64,000 bases of DNA. Source: Acidobacteriota bacterium (lineage in GTDB: Bacteria; Acidobacteriota; Polarisedimenticolia; Polarisedimenticolales; Polarisedimenticolaceae). Shown piece after piece: positions 1 through 9,373 of the stretch (the stretch's first letter is position 1; every line of letters begins with the position of its first letter). The notes under the pieces were generated by a model. That model saw nothing but the letters and a program-made list of their open reading frames with translations. It ran no database searches and had not been told where the DNA came from. The stretch spans positions 62,001-126,000 of the forward strand of contig JAOTYK010000013.1 in assembly GCA_029861955.1 (NCBI GenBank), given 5' to 3'. Made by a program: the position numbers and the translations under genes.

Positions 1-743
1 GTGCGGCGGCGATGGAGGGTGTCACGTACGTACTCCATGAGGCGGCGATCCCGTCGGTCCAGCGTTCCGTTCGGGACCCGTGGACGACCAACGGTGTCAA
101 CGTCAACGGCAGCCTCCAGCTCCTGACGGCGGCAAGAGATGCCGGCGTCCAGCGCTTCGTGTTCGCCTCGTCCTCCTCGATCTACGGCGAGTCACCAAAG
201 CTACCGAAGGTCGAGACGATGGAGTCCGACCCGATCTCGCCGTACGGCCTTCAGAAGCTTGCCGCAGAATCGTATTGCCGGATGTTTTACCGGCTCTATC
301 AGTTGCCGACGGTCTGTTTGCGTTACTTCAACGTCTTTGGTCCTCGCCAGGACCCGGGCAGCGAATACTCCGCCGTCATCCCGCGATTCATCACGAGTAT
401 TCGTGACGGCAGGACGCCGGTCGTCTACGGGGACGGCGGGCAGACCCGCGACTTCACCTTCGTTCAGAATGTCGTCGACGCCAACCGTTTGGCCTGTCAA
501 GCGGACGAATGTGCGTTCGGCAAGAAGTTCAATATTGCGTGCGGCGAGCGGATCAGCCTTCTGGACCTGATCGAGAAGATCGGCAAGCACTACGGCGTCG
601 ACGTCAAACCCCAGCACGCCGCCGCCCGCGAGGGGGATATCCGTCATTCCGAGGCGGGCATCGATCGGGCCGCCGAGGTACTTGGCTATCGCCCCAAGAT
701 CGATCTCGATGAGGGGCTGCGTCGCACGGCGGCGGCAAGCTAG
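1..743 (+). CDS. NAD-dependent sugar-nucleotide epimerase, 5' truncated by window edge
   Basis: C-terminal part of an extended short-chain dehydrogenase/reductase acting on a nucleotide sugar, of the UDP-glucose/UDP-GlcNAc 4-epimerase (GalE/WbpP) type. The reading frame is open to base 1, so the N-terminal Rossmann glycine motif lies outside the window. Visible signatures are ASSSSIYG (the catalytic Ser region), the active-site pair YGLQK (YxxxK), and the substrate-domain motifs RYFNVFGPRQ and GDGGQTRDFTFV. It would supply an epimerised UDP-sugar to the exopolysaccharide locus that follows; the next gene starts at the base after its stop codon. The family call is firm. The exact substrate cannot be told from the sequence. 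Confidence 0.88.
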   Translation, partial: AAAMEGVTYVLHEAAIPSVQRSVRDPWTTNGVNVNGSLQLLTAARDAGVQRFVFASSSSIYGESPKLPKVETMESDPISPYGLQKLAAESYCRMFYRLYQLPTVCLRYFNVFGPRQDPGSEYSAVIPRFITSIRDGRTPVVYGDGGQTRDFTFVQNVVDANRLACQADECAFGKKFNIACGERISLLDLIEKIGKHYGVDVKPQHAAAREGDIRHSEAGIDRAAEVLGYRPKIDLDEGLRRTAAAS

Positions 744-1787
744 ATGGCGGCGCGCCGGCCACCGTTTCACGTGGTCCTGCTGGCAGGCGGCAGTGGCACA
801 CGCTTCTGGCCTCTGAGCCGGAAGAAGATGCCGAAGCAATTTCACGCGCTCACGGGACGCGAATCCCTGCTTCTGGCCACCTGGCGTCGGGTGCGGAAGC
901 TGACGCCGAAGGCTCGGATCTGGGTCGTCGCACCCCGGGCCCTCGCACGCAGCGTGCGTCGTGAGCTCCCGGACCTGCAGAAGGAGAACCTGGTTCTCGA
1001 GCCGTCTCCCAGAGACACGGCACCTGCCATTGCGTTGGCGTGTGCGGCGGTCGAGCGTAGGGAGCCGGGATCGATCGTCGGCATCTTTCCGACCGATCAC
1101 GTCATCCGTGACAGCACCGAGTTTGTTCGAACCGTCCGGGTGGCGGCCACGGTCGCTGCCGAGGGGTCGCTCGTCTGTCTGGGGATCCGCCCCGATCGAC
1201 CGGCGACCGGCTTCGGTTATCTGCACTGCGCGACGCGTGCGAAGCGTCGTACGCCCACGATCGTCAAGCAGTTCGTCGAGAAGCCGGATCTTGCCAGGGC
1301 ACGACGGTTCCTGCGCACCGGCCGTTACCTGTGGAACGCCGGCATGTTCGTCTGGCGCGCGGATCGGTTCCTCGAAGAGATTGAGAAGACCGCCCCGAGG
1401 ATACGCCGGGCGGTCGATGGTCATCTTCGTCGCAATCGAAAGGCCTGGGTCACCGCGACCCGGCTATCCGTCGATTACGCCGTCATGGAGCACGCGTCCG
1501 ATGTTCGGGTCGTGCCGCTTGACGCCGGGTGGGACGATGTCGGTTCGTGGGATGCCGTGGCTCGTCTTCGTGAGGAGGGCGTGGGTAACGACCGCCGGCA
1601 CGTTCTGGTCGATAGCGAGGGCAGCGTCGTCATCGGCAGTCGGCGGCTCGTCGCTCTTGTCGGCGTCGAGAACCTCGCGGTCGTGGACACGGAAGATGCG
1701 CTCCTGATCGTCTCCCGCGAGCGATCGGAAGAAGTGCGAACCGTCGTCGAGACGCTCAAGAAAAGGCGACAAGACGATCTGTTGTAG
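744..1787 (+). CDS. manC: mannose-1-phosphate guanylyltransferase
   Basis: Converts mannose-1-phosphate plus GTP to GDP-mannose, a donor for polysaccharide synthesis. The nucleotidyltransferase signature LAGGSGTRFWPLSRKKMPKQ lies near residues 11-30, followed by FPTDHVI, FVEKPD and YLWNAGMFVW, all typical of the ManC/GMP family. At 347 residues it is the single-domain form, without the C-terminal phosphomannose isomerase domain found in bifunctional enzymes of about 480 residues. The ATG directly follows the stop codon of the epimerase gene, so the two are probably co-translated. Confidence 0.92.
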   Translation: MAARRPPFHVVLLAGGSGTRFWPLSRKKMPKQFHALTGRESLLLATWRRVRKLTPKARIWVVAPRALARSVRRELPDLQKENLVLEPSPRDTAPAIALACAAVERREPGSIVGIFPTDHVIRDSTEFVRTVRVAATVAAEGSLVCLGIRPDRPATGFGYLHCATRAKRRTPTIVKQFVEKPDLARARRFLRTGRYLWNAGMFVWRADRFLEEIEKTAPRIRRAVDGHLRRNRKAWVTATRLSVDYAVMEHASDVRVVPLDAGWDDVGSWDAVARLREEGVGNDRRHVLVDSEGSVVIGSRRLVALVGVENLAVVDTEDALLIVSRERSEEVRTVVETLKKRRQDDLL

Positions 1788-1873
1788 GCCGAGAGTGGCG
1801 GTTCGTGCGATTGGGACGTACATCCGCCGTGTATTGTACGTACCGAGTCCTTTTGTCATTCGAGACTGATCGC

Positions 1874-3361
1874 GTGTCCGAGATTCCATCAAACCTGGCG
1901 CTGCCCGAAAACCATCGACGTCGGGGTCGAGGGCGGAACGTCCAGACCCTGCGGATCGCCGGGATCATGGCGCTCCTCGTCATCCTGGCGGCCTCGACCC
2001 TCGTGTCGGACAACCCGCTGCTCCTGATCATCGTGGCCGCGATGGCGACAGTCTGCTTCATGCCTACACTTCGGGAGTGGCAGCGGAGCCGACTGGATGT
2101 CTTCGCGCCGGTCAACGTGGTGGCCTATCTCTGGTTCATCTTCTTCGGTCTTGGCTCGATCTGGGTCTATACCGACCCGGAAGGCGTCGCCTATGACAAG
2201 TACATCGTCCCGTACGTGACGACTGCCGCCTGGTATTGCCTGCTGGGCATCGTCGCCATGATGGTCGGCTATTACATGTTCTGGCGACCGGTGCACGGGA
2301 GCATCAAGCGGGCGATCTATCGGATCCACGGAGTTCCATACCTGGTCCTCGTCGTCGGTCTGGGTGCAATCGGTGGCTTCGCGGAGATTGCCAGCCATCG
2401 TCTGCATTTCATCGGCGCCGCTCTGGGAAGCGGTTGGTTGAATCAGGTCGCCCAGCTGGCACCCCTCAACCGCTTCGCCTGGGCGCTCTGCTGGCTGCTT
2501 CTGTTCAGCGGACTGGCGACGTCGGCCCAGCGTCGACTGCTCCTTTTGGTGTTTCTTCCGTTCCAGATCGCGATCGTCGCGACGTCGCTCTCCGACAAAT
2601 CGGTCGCCGGTACGCTGGCCGGCATCCCGCTGGTGGCGCTCTGGTATACGCGCGGGAAGCTGCCGTGGCGATCGTTGTTGGCGCTATTCCTGGTGTTGGT
2701 GTTCGTGGTATTCCCGCTGTTCAACACGTTCCGCCAGGTCGATCCACGGCTATCGTTCGGGCAGCGACTTCAGGCGACCGGCGTCTTGATCTCGGAGTGG
2801 ACCGGGGAGGAGTACCTCGATCGATCGGTGGACGTGGTCAAGGAGCGTCTCTCGCTGGTGAACTCCGTCGCGGTTGTGATCCGTGACGTGCCACGTTGGG
2901 TTCCGTACGCCAACGGGCGGACGCTGTTTGTTCCGACGCTGGCGTTTCTGGTCCCACGTGTGTTGTGGCCGGGTAAGCCGACGCTGACCATGGGAACCGA
3001 TTTCGCGCGCACCTTCAGGGTTGTCCACATGCTGGACTACGAGACCAATATGGCGGTCACGGTCCCCGGCGAGCTGTGCTGGAACTTCTCGTGGCCTGGA
3101 ATCGTCGTCGGCATGCTGCTCTGGGGTGCGGCGCTTCGCTGGGTCTATCGCCGTTATTACGAGGGCCTGCCTTTCGATGTCATCCGCGTGGCGATCCTGA
3201 TCGTGACGCTGGTCGAGTTCGCCCATTTCGGCGCAAGTCTGGCGGGACAGATCGCCAACCTGATGCGAACCCTGTTGATCCTCGAGTTCTTGCAGTGGGT
3301 CTCATTGCGTCTGAGGCTCCTCAGCCTCGAGTTCCCGAGATCCACCCGGACGGCCGAATAG
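1874..3361 (+). CDS. polytopic membrane protein, probable O-antigen/exopolysaccharide polymerase
   Basis: Very hydrophobic protein with roughly ten to twelve predicted membrane segments and a larger periplasmic loop in the C-terminal half, the topology of Wzy/oligosaccharide repeat-unit polymerases. I see no sequence motif that proves function. The call rests on topology and on its place between GDP-mannose synthesis and the initiating sugar transferase. I chose GTG at 1874 (MSEIPSNLALPEN...); an in-frame ATG at 1805 would add 23 residues that are not membrane-like, and neither start has a strong Shine-Dalgarno. A polysaccharide transporter or ligase is the main alternative. Confidence 0.6.
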   Translation: MSEIPSNLALPENHRRRGRGRNVQTLRIAGIMALLVILAASTLVSDNPLLLIIVAAMATVCFMPTLREWQRSRLDVFAPVNVVAYLWFIFFGLGSIWVYTDPEGVAYDKYIVPYVTTAAWYCLLGIVAMMVGYYMFWRPVHGSIKRAIYRIHGVPYLVLVVGLGAIGGFAEIASHRLHFIGAALGSGWLNQVAQLAPLNRFAWALCWLLLFSGLATSAQRRLLLLVFLPFQIAIVATSLSDKSVAGTLAGIPLVALWYTRGKLPWRSLLALFLVLVFVVFPLFNTFRQVDPRLSFGQRLQATGVLISEWTGEEYLDRSVDVVKERLSLVNSVAVVIRDVPRWVPYANGRTLFVPTLAFLVPRVLWPGKPTLTMGTDFARTFRVVHMLDYETNMAVTVPGELCWNFSWPGIVVGMLLWGAALRWVYRRYYEGLPFDVIRVAILIVTLVEFAHFGASLAGQIANLMRTLLILEFLQWVSLRLRLLSLEFPRSTRTAE

Positions 3362-3492
3362 CACGACAACGGTGATAATTCCGTGTTTCTCGGCTGCGGG
3401 GCGCTTCAACCCATGGTTTTGACCGGCAAACAGCGGGGGTGACGAGTATATTCTGGCAGATAACCACGGTAGCGATGGGTGGGCATCCCTGA

Positions 3493-4716
3493 ATGGTTCA
3501 GTTGGCACTGGTCGGAATTGTCACCGCGATCTCCGCAATGGTGATCACGTGGTTGGTGACGCCGGTCGTCATTCGATTCGCCGACTGGATCGGCGCGGTC
3601 GACGTTCCCGGCGCACGCAAGATCCACTCGACACCGATCCCGCGCATCGGCGGTGTGGCGGTCTTCGCCGGCTTCGTCGGTGCCGTGGTGGTAGCCGCGG
3701 CGGTCACCGACAGCTGGCCCACATCCCAGGTCGCAGCGATCGATTGGCGCGGTCTCGCCGTGGCCGCGTTCGGCCTCTTGCTGGTGGGACTTCTGGACGA
3801 TCTCCGCGGTCTGTCGTTTCAGTGGAAGTTCGCTGCGCAGATCCTCGCCGCCAGCTACGTGTGGACCTGTGGCTTCTCCGTCGAGTCGCTGGCGCTGCCC
3901 GGAGTCGGTAACGTCGAACTGGGGGCGATGTCTTATTTCGTGACGGTCTTCTGGGTCGTTGCCGTGACGAATGCCGTCAACCTGATCGATGGTCTCGACG
4001 GCCTGGCGGCCGGTAGCGCGTTGATCACCTGCGTGGCGATGGCGATGATCGCATTCGGCCAGGGGAAGCTGGGTGTCACGGCGGCAAGCGTCGCGCTCGC
4101 CGGTGCGCTCCTTGGTTTTCTTCGGTACAACTTCAACCCTGCGCGGATCTTCCTTGGTGACTCGGGGAGTCTGTTCCTGGGATTTGTCCTGGCGGTGATC
4201 TCCGTGCGTGGCAGTCAGAAGGCGTCGGCCGCCGTCGCGGTGCTGGTTCCGTTGCTGGTGCTGGGACTTCCGCTGCTCGATACCGGATTGGCCGTCAGCC
4301 GGCGGTTGTATCGCCTGAGCCTGCGAGGCATTCATGAGCCCGGTTCGACCATGCGTTACGTCGTTCGAAACGTCCATCATGTCTTCTTGCCGGATCGCGG
4401 ACATATCCACCACGTCCTGGTCGATTCCGGGTTGAGTCATCGTTGGGCGGTCCTGGCGCTTTATGGGCTGGGCGCGGGATTCGCCGGTATCGCTCTGGCG
4501 ATGGTCTCCGTGCGCGCCATCTGGTTCGCGGTGGGGCTTTCCGGGCTTCTTTTCGTCTCTCTCTCCGCGATGATCTACGTGCTCTACCGACGGGGGAGAT
4601 GGTGGGCCAAAGATGCGCTACCCTCCATGTCGGCGACGGGCGCCGGACCAAACGAGGAAACGACGACGGACGGCGAGGAATCCAACGCCGACGGGGTCGC
4701 ACGCGAAGCTAGCTAG
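3493..4716 (+). CDS. undecaprenyl-phosphate N-acetylhexosamine-1-phosphate transferase (WecA/TagO/MraY family)
   Basis: Integral membrane enzyme that starts polysaccharide assembly by moving a sugar-1-phosphate from a UDP-sugar to undecaprenyl phosphate. The family motifs are clear: LLVGLLDDLRG (Asp-rich, Mg/substrate), AVNLIDGLDGLAAG, and FLGDSGSLFLGF, followed by the cytoplasmic His-rich loop DRGHIHHVLVDSGLSHR. About eleven membrane helices are visible. The extra hydrophilic C-terminal tail after about residue 370 is rich in Glu, Thr and Gly. Its stop TAG shares its last base with the GTG of the next gene. WecA-like is more likely than MraY because of the context and the loop motif. Confidence 0.9.
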   Translation: MVQLALVGIVTAISAMVITWLVTPVVIRFADWIGAVDVPGARKIHSTPIPRIGGVAVFAGFVGAVVVAAAVTDSWPTSQVAAIDWRGLAVAAFGLLLVGLLDDLRGLSFQWKFAAQILAASYVWTCGFSVESLALPGVGNVELGAMSYFVTVFWVVAVTNAVNLIDGLDGLAAGSALITCVAMAMIAFGQGKLGVTAASVALAGALLGFLRYNFNPARIFLGDSGSLFLGFVLAVISVRGSQKASAAVAVLVPLLVLGLPLLDTGLAVSRRLYRLSLRGIHEPGSTMRYVVRNVHHVFLPDRGHIHHVLVDSGLSHRWAVLALYGLGAGFAGIALAMVSVRAIWFAVGLSGLLFVSLSAMIYVLYRRGRWWAKDALPSMSATGAGPNEETTTDGEESNADGVAREAS

Positions 4717-5993
4717 TGAAGAGAATCTCCACCCACCCTGTATCGTTACTACTGGCTCTCGTGACGCTCACGTTGGCGCCGGGGAGCGTCTCGCGGGTTC
4801 ACGCCCAGTCAGCCCAGGACCCGCCACCTCGGGGGCTCGAAGCAGGCCCCTGGGTTCTCGCGCCGATTCTTGGAATCGGGTACACCAACGACGACAACAT
4901 CTTCCGTCTCGACGAGGAGGAGGAGGACGAGCAGATCGGCGAGGCCGTGGCCGCGCTGACTGCCTATCTGCCGTTTCGGAAGAGCATGCTGAAGCTCGGC
5001 TACAGTGCCGAGTACTACGACTACGCCAACAACAACTTCACGCGAACCGTCGCGCAGGACTTCTCTCTCGACCTCGATGTGCGTTTGGCCGGAGGTGGCC
5101 GGATCCGCGTGCGCGACGATTACACCCGCGGATTCTCGGACGTTCAGCAGTTCGATGAGGGTGGTGAGCGCGTATTCGATGGCAAGCCGTACGATCTGAA
5201 CGACTTCGAAGTCACGTTCTCCCGGGCGGTTCCGTATCACCCCGGTTATTTGCTTCGGATTCGCAGTCGCGACTTCAGCTTCGTCGAAGGTGCCGAGGTC
5301 GCGTTCTTCGACTACAAGGGCTGGGACGCATCGGGTGAATACCGTCAGCCGATACCGGGATCCCGTTGGCTTACCTTGTTCGGCAATTCGCGACGGCTCG
5401 ATCACAGCGAGGCGGGGAGTTCCGGGGATCCCTTCCGCAAGGAGGCCGCCGACGATCTCCAGATCGGGATACGCGGGCTGGCGGGCGGCGATGACCCGTA
5501 TTTCATTAAACTCGGTTGGGGCCGCTTCGAGTATCAGGACGTGGTGGGTGCGGTGACGGAGCCCGAGCCCTTCAGGGGTGTCGTCGGTGCCTTTCAGTAC
5601 CGGTTGCGGATTTCGCATGCCATGGATATGGTCTTTTCCGGGAGCCGTCGCCCGCTGCCGTCGAATTTCGACACTTACTACCTGGTAAATGAAATGCAGG
5701 TGGATTTGCAGCGAACATGGCAGCAATTCTCAATCATGGGCGTCAAGGCGCTCTACAGCGCGAATCGTTACGGGGATATCCTGACGCTGCGGGACGGGAC
5801 GCCGCTAACGACATGCAGCGATTTTATTCGAAAGGATGATCGTTATCGAGTCGAGGCGTATGGTCAATGGTGGGTCAACGATCTGTTGGGCGTCAGTATT
5901 GCGGCGGCCCATCAGGGACGCAACTCGAACTGCGCGATTTCCGAATACGAGGCTAACGTGCTTTCTGCAAACATCGAATTTGGTTGGTTCTAG
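4716..5993 (+). CDS. outer-membrane beta-barrel protein of the exopolysaccharide locus
   Basis: 425-residue exported protein starting at a GTG that overlaps the preceding stop by one base. An N-terminal signal peptide (KRISTHPVSLLLALVTLTL, then VHAQ cleavage) is followed by an acidic stretch near residues 65-75 (DEEEEDEQ) and many alternating aromatic/polar segments ending in an aromatic C-terminus (IEFGWF), as expected of an outer-membrane barrel. It resembles the putative beta-barrel porins (BBP2-like) often encoded beside Wza/Wzc genes. It probably helps polymer cross the outer membrane. No enzymatic motif is seen. Confidence 0.7.
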   Translation: MKRISTHPVSLLLALVTLTLAPGSVSRVHAQSAQDPPPRGLEAGPWVLAPILGIGYTNDDNIFRLDEEEEDEQIGEAVAALTAYLPFRKSMLKLGYSAEYYDYANNNFTRTVAQDFSLDLDVRLAGGGRIRVRDDYTRGFSDVQQFDEGGERVFDGKPYDLNDFEVTFSRAVPYHPGYLLRIRSRDFSFVEGAEVAFFDYKGWDASGEYRQPIPGSRWLTLFGNSRRLDHSEAGSSGDPFRKEAADDLQIGIRGLAGGDDPYFIKLGWGRFEYQDVVGAVTEPEPFRGVVGAFQYRLRISHAMDMVFSGSRRPLPSNFDTYYLVNEMQVDLQRTWQQFSIMGVKALYSANRYGDILTLRDGTPLTTCSDFIRKDDRYRVEAYGQWWVNDLLGVSIAAAHQGRNSNCAISEYEANVLSANIEFGWF

Positions 5994-5995
5994 TA

Positions 5996-7135
5996 ATGAC
6001 TAAACAGAAGAATTCTCGTCGCGTCTCGATCGTGCTGACGATCCTTGCTTTAACCGTGTGTGCCGTTGCGGTGGTTCACGGTGAAGAGCGTCCGCGCTCC
6101 GTCGCGGAGATCCGCATCGAGATGCCGTCGGGAAGTGATGGCTTCGTCGCCGTCGAACCGGGGCGCCGATCCGTGACCCTGGAACTTCCGCGGGGCTCCG
6201 TCTTCCCGCTGGATTTCTCCGGTTCCACCGGGGGGCTTCTGCGCGGCGGCGAGGTGACCATCGTCTCGGACGACCGCGTGCGACTCCAACTGGATCTGGC
6301 CCACGGGCTGCTCGATCGCGTGAACTATGAGCCGAACGCCGTGACCCTGCGATTCACGAGCCGGCTGATCGGGAGTGAATCGGATGTGGACGAGGATGCG
6401 TATCACCTGGGTGTTGCCGACAAGATTCAGATCACGGTGCACAACCAACCGGAGATGAGTTCTTTGACGGTGGTCGGCGAAGACGGCACGGTCGTCATGC
6501 CGATCCTCGGCGAGGTCGAGGTCGCCGGTCAGACCCCCCGCCAGTTGGCGGAGCGGCTCACCGAGCTGCTCGGTCGGGACTACCTGGTCGATCCCCAGGT
6601 CGACGTGCTGGTGGAGGACTTCCGCAGCCAGTGGGTGATGGTCACCGGCCAGATCCACAACCCCGGTCGCTACCCGCTACAAGGAGGGACTCGTTTGAAG
6701 GAGGTCCTCTCGATGGCCGGTGGATTCGCCGAGCGCGCCGGCGAGAAGATCGTCGTTTCCCGTACCGATCAAGAAACCGGCGCGGTGGAATCGTTCACGA
6801 TCCAACGCATGGAGTTCGAGGCCGGTTCCGACAACCTCGTTCTGCAGTCCGGCGACATCATCGAGATCCACGATCCGGCCTACGCCTACATCAGCGGTGA
6901 GGTCCGTTCCCCGTCCCGAGTGCCGGTGGAGCGGGGCTTGACGTTACTCCAGGCGTTGACCCAGGTTGGCGGCCTCAGCGAATGGGCCGACAAGAAGAAC
7001 ATTACAATCCTGTATCCGGCCGGTATCGTTCCGCGAGAACGGGTCGTAAATCTGCGGAAAATCGAGAACGGTCAGGCGGAAGATCCCATTCTTGTCGGTG
7101 AGGAGAAGATCATCGTCAAACGGCGATTCTTCTGA
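5996..7135 (+). CDS. polysaccharide export protein with AMIN-like N-domain and two SLBB domains
   Basis: Wza-type periplasmic/outer-membrane export protein. After a signal segment (residues 8-25) comes a beta-rich region of about 90 residues resembling an AMIN domain. Then follows the Poly_export core beginning YHLGVADKIQITVHNQPE (about 132-205), and two SLBB segments beginning VMVTGQIHNPGRYPL and AYISGEVRSPSRVPV. No lipobox cysteine is visible, unlike classical Wza. I prefer ATG 5996, two bases after the upstream TAG; an in-frame GTG at 5987 lies inside the previous gene. It should work with the barrel protein upstream and the Wzc-like kinase downstream. Confidence 0.88.
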   Translation: MTKQKNSRRVSIVLTILALTVCAVAVVHGEERPRSVAEIRIEMPSGSDGFVAVEPGRRSVTLELPRGSVFPLDFSGSTGGLLRGGEVTIVSDDRVRLQLDLAHGLLDRVNYEPNAVTLRFTSRLIGSESDVDEDAYHLGVADKIQITVHNQPEMSSLTVVGEDGTVVMPILGEVEVAGQTPRQLAERLTELLGRDYLVDPQVDVLVEDFRSQWVMVTGQIHNPGRYPLQGGTRLKEVLSMAGGFAERAGEKIVVSRTDQETGAVESFTIQRMEFEAGSDNLVLQSGDIIEIHDPAYAYISGEVRSPSRVPVERGLTLLQALTQVGGLSEWADKKNITILYPAGIVPRERVVNLRKIENGQAEDPILVGEEKIIVKRRFF

Positions 7136-7207
7136 TATGGGAAGATTGTTGTTGGCACGTCGGTCTCACCGTACCTTCGGATTGTAGAAAACTTGAGGAA
7201 CACGCGT

Positions 7208-9349
7208 ATGGTCTCCCCCAATCAATACGACGCTCAGGAAGGTACGCCTCGCGAGGTTCACCTTCGTGACTACTGGAAGATCCTGTGGCAGGGTCGACTG
7301 AAAATCGCGGCGGTCTTTATCGTCGTCGTTGGTTTCGCGGGTTTCCACGCGTTCATGCAGACGCCGATCTACGAGACCACGGCAACCATCGAGGTGCAGC
7401 CGAAGGGGACCCGGATGGCGGCGGGGCAGGATCTGTCCGGCATGGGTGCCGGTGTTGGTTGGTTTGCCGAGGAGAAGTACCACAACACCCAGGTCGAGAT
7501 CATCAAGAGTCGCGATGTGGCTCAGCGTGTGATCGAACGTCTCGATGTAACGAATATCAGTCGGTTTGAAGAGGTCGAAGATCCGGCCGACGCGCTTCGA
7601 ATGTCTCTGCAGGTGATTCCGCGACGCGAGACCGGATTGATCGAGATCAGTCTGCTCGGGGCGGATCCCCACGAGATCGTCGAGATCGTCAACGCCGTCG
7701 CCGACGCGTACGTCGAGCGCAACATCGAAAAGGCAGAGGACCGGATGGAAGAGGCGTTCGGCACGATCAAGCAGCAGCTGCTTGTGTTCGAGGCACAGTA
7801 CGAAGCGGCCGAAGAAGAACGCATCGAATCGCTCTCCACCGAGGCAGGCGGAATGTCGATCATCAGCGTCGAGGTTCAGAAGAGCGTCATCGAAGAGAAG
7901 CTCCGTGCCCTCAACGAGGAATTGAACCGGGTCGATCTCGAGAGTCTCGGTCTTCAGAAGACGCTCGATCAGGTCCGCAGCATGCCGTCTCGTGGCGCCG
8001 ACCTGACGAACATTCCCGAGTTGGCGGAGGACCTCACGCTGGCCGGGCTGATGGAGCAGCGTGGCAAGATCGAGCGTGATCTGGAGGGCGCCAAGGTCGA
8101 CCTCAAGCCGAACCACCCCGACGTGGATCGACTCGAAACACAGCTCGACTCGATTGATCAGCGCATCGGCGATCGACGCATGGTGATCCTCGGTTCGATT
8201 CAGACCCGCTTCGAGATGTTTCAGGATCGGGAGCGATCGCTTCGAAAGCGCATTCGGGACGAGGAGGCGTTCTCCCTCGAGGTCGTCAAGAACTCGTCGG
8301 AATATGCAAAGAAAAAGTCCAAGGCCGATATCAAGGAACGGGTTCTTCAGACCATCGACAAGGCCCTGAACGAGGTCCAGCTGGGCTCGCAGTTCTTGAC
8401 CAACAACGTCGCGGTTCTGGACCACGCAAAGATTCCGCAGTGGCCCGTGAAGCCGCGCAAGAAGGTCATCGTCGCCATCGGCGCTCTCCTCGGGCTGTTG
8501 ATGGGTGTCGGCGTGGCGTTCTTCGTCGACTACCTCGATAACACCTTCCGCGATCCCGAAGACCTGGAGAAATACCTCGGTCTTGCGGTGCTCGCCGTCG
8601 TTCCGAAGATGCGTGACGGCAGCGATGACGATCGCGGGCTGAGGGAGGCCTACCAGTCCCTCAGGACCAGTGTGATCTTCTCCAGCCTGAACCGTCAGCG
8701 AAAAGTCATTCTCATTACCAGTACGGCGCCGCAGGAGGGCAAGTCCTCCACCATCGCCAACCTCGCACGGGTTCTGGCCTCGTCGGGTGAGCGTGTGGCA
8801 GTCCTGGACTGTGATCTTCGTCGACCGACCCAGCACAAACATCTCAAGATCGAGCGTGGACGCGGGCTGACCAACTTCCTCACCGCGCCGATCGAGGAGC
8901 GGGACTGGAAGATCTATGGCCAGCGTGTGGATAGCACGACGGTGGATGCCTACGCGGCCGGTCCGATCCCGCCGAGCCCGCCGGAGCTTCTCAGTGGCGA
9001 CCGATTCAAGACGATGGTCTCCGAGATGCGACGCGAGTATGACTGGGTCTTGATCGATTCGCCGCCGGCCGCTTCGCTGGCCGACGCGACGACGCTTGCC
9101 GGTGTTGCCGACATGCTTGTCCTGGTGGTCAAGCACAACGCCACCGATCGTGACCTGGTTTACAAGAGCTTGCAGCGACTGCGGTCGTTCAACGAGCACG
9201 TGGTCGGTGCGGTCCTGAACAACGTCGATCTCGAGCGAACGTACAACCGTGACTACTACTACGCGGGTTACTACTACGAGGATCGCGAGGACGACAAGAC
9301 CGGCAAGACCAAGAAGAAGCTGCGGGTCGACAAGTCACGCGTCGGTTGA
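7208..9349 (+). CDS. Wzc-like polysaccharide co-polymerase / bacterial tyrosine autokinase
   Basis: Inner-membrane chain-length regulator fused to a BY-kinase. An N-terminal Wzz segment has its first membrane helix near residues 36-55 (AAVFIVVVGFAGFHAFM), then a long coiled-coil periplasmic domain. The second helix (KVIVAIGALLGLLMGVGVAF) precedes a cytoplasmic kinase with Walker A APQEGKSS, Walker A' VLDCDLRRP and Walker B WVLIDSPPA. The tail is Tyr-rich (RDYYYAGYYYEDRED), the expected autophosphorylation cluster. TTG at 7193 is a possible upstream start; ATG 7208 is preferred. It follows the export gene after a 72-bp gap. Confidence 0.93.
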   Translation: MVSPNQYDAQEGTPREVHLRDYWKILWQGRLKIAAVFIVVVGFAGFHAFMQTPIYETTATIEVQPKGTRMAAGQDLSGMGAGVGWFAEEKYHNTQVEIIKSRDVAQRVIERLDVTNISRFEEVEDPADALRMSLQVIPRRETGLIEISLLGADPHEIVEIVNAVADAYVERNIEKAEDRMEEAFGTIKQQLLVFEAQYEAAEEERIESLSTEAGGMSIISVEVQKSVIEEKLRALNEELNRVDLESLGLQKTLDQVRSMPSRGADLTNIPELAEDLTLAGLMEQRGKIERDLEGAKVDLKPNHPDVDRLETQLDSIDQRIGDRRMVILGSIQTRFEMFQDRERSLRKRIRDEEAFSLEVVKNSSEYAKKKSKADIKERVLQTIDKALNEVQLGSQFLTNNVAVLDHAKIPQWPVKPRKKVIVAIGALLGLLMGVGVAFFVDYLDNTFRDPEDLEKYLGLAVLAVVPKMRDGSDDDRGLREAYQSLRTSVIFSSLNRQRKVILITSTAPQEGKSSTIANLARVLASSGERVAVLDCDLRRPTQHKHLKIERGRGLTNFLTAPIEERDWKIYGQRVDSTTVDAYAAGPIPPSPPELLSGDRFKTMVSEMRREYDWVLIDSPPAASLADATTLAGVADMLVLVVKHNATDRDLVYKSLQRLRSFNEHVVGAVLNNVDLERTYNRDYYYAGYYYEDREDDKTGKTKKKLRVDKSRVG

Positions 9350-9373
9350 TCGGCCTCTGATACAATCCGGCGG

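Noticed and set aside
3362-3492. Promoter with TTGACC and TATATT before the WecA-like gene
   Set aside because: The two boxes are 22 bp apart, too far for a sigma-70 promoter; nothing else is supported in this gap.
7152-7175. Perfect sigma-54 -24 element TTGGCACG before the Wzc-like gene
   Set aside because: No GC dinucleotide at the required 10-base distance and no TTGC -12 box; no 17-bp palindrome nearby.
7166-9199. Open frame of 677 codons on the minus strand opposite the Wzc-like gene
   Set aside because: High-GC antisense shadow. The plus strand carries a complete BY-kinase with all motifs, and the minus frame shows no family signature or start context.
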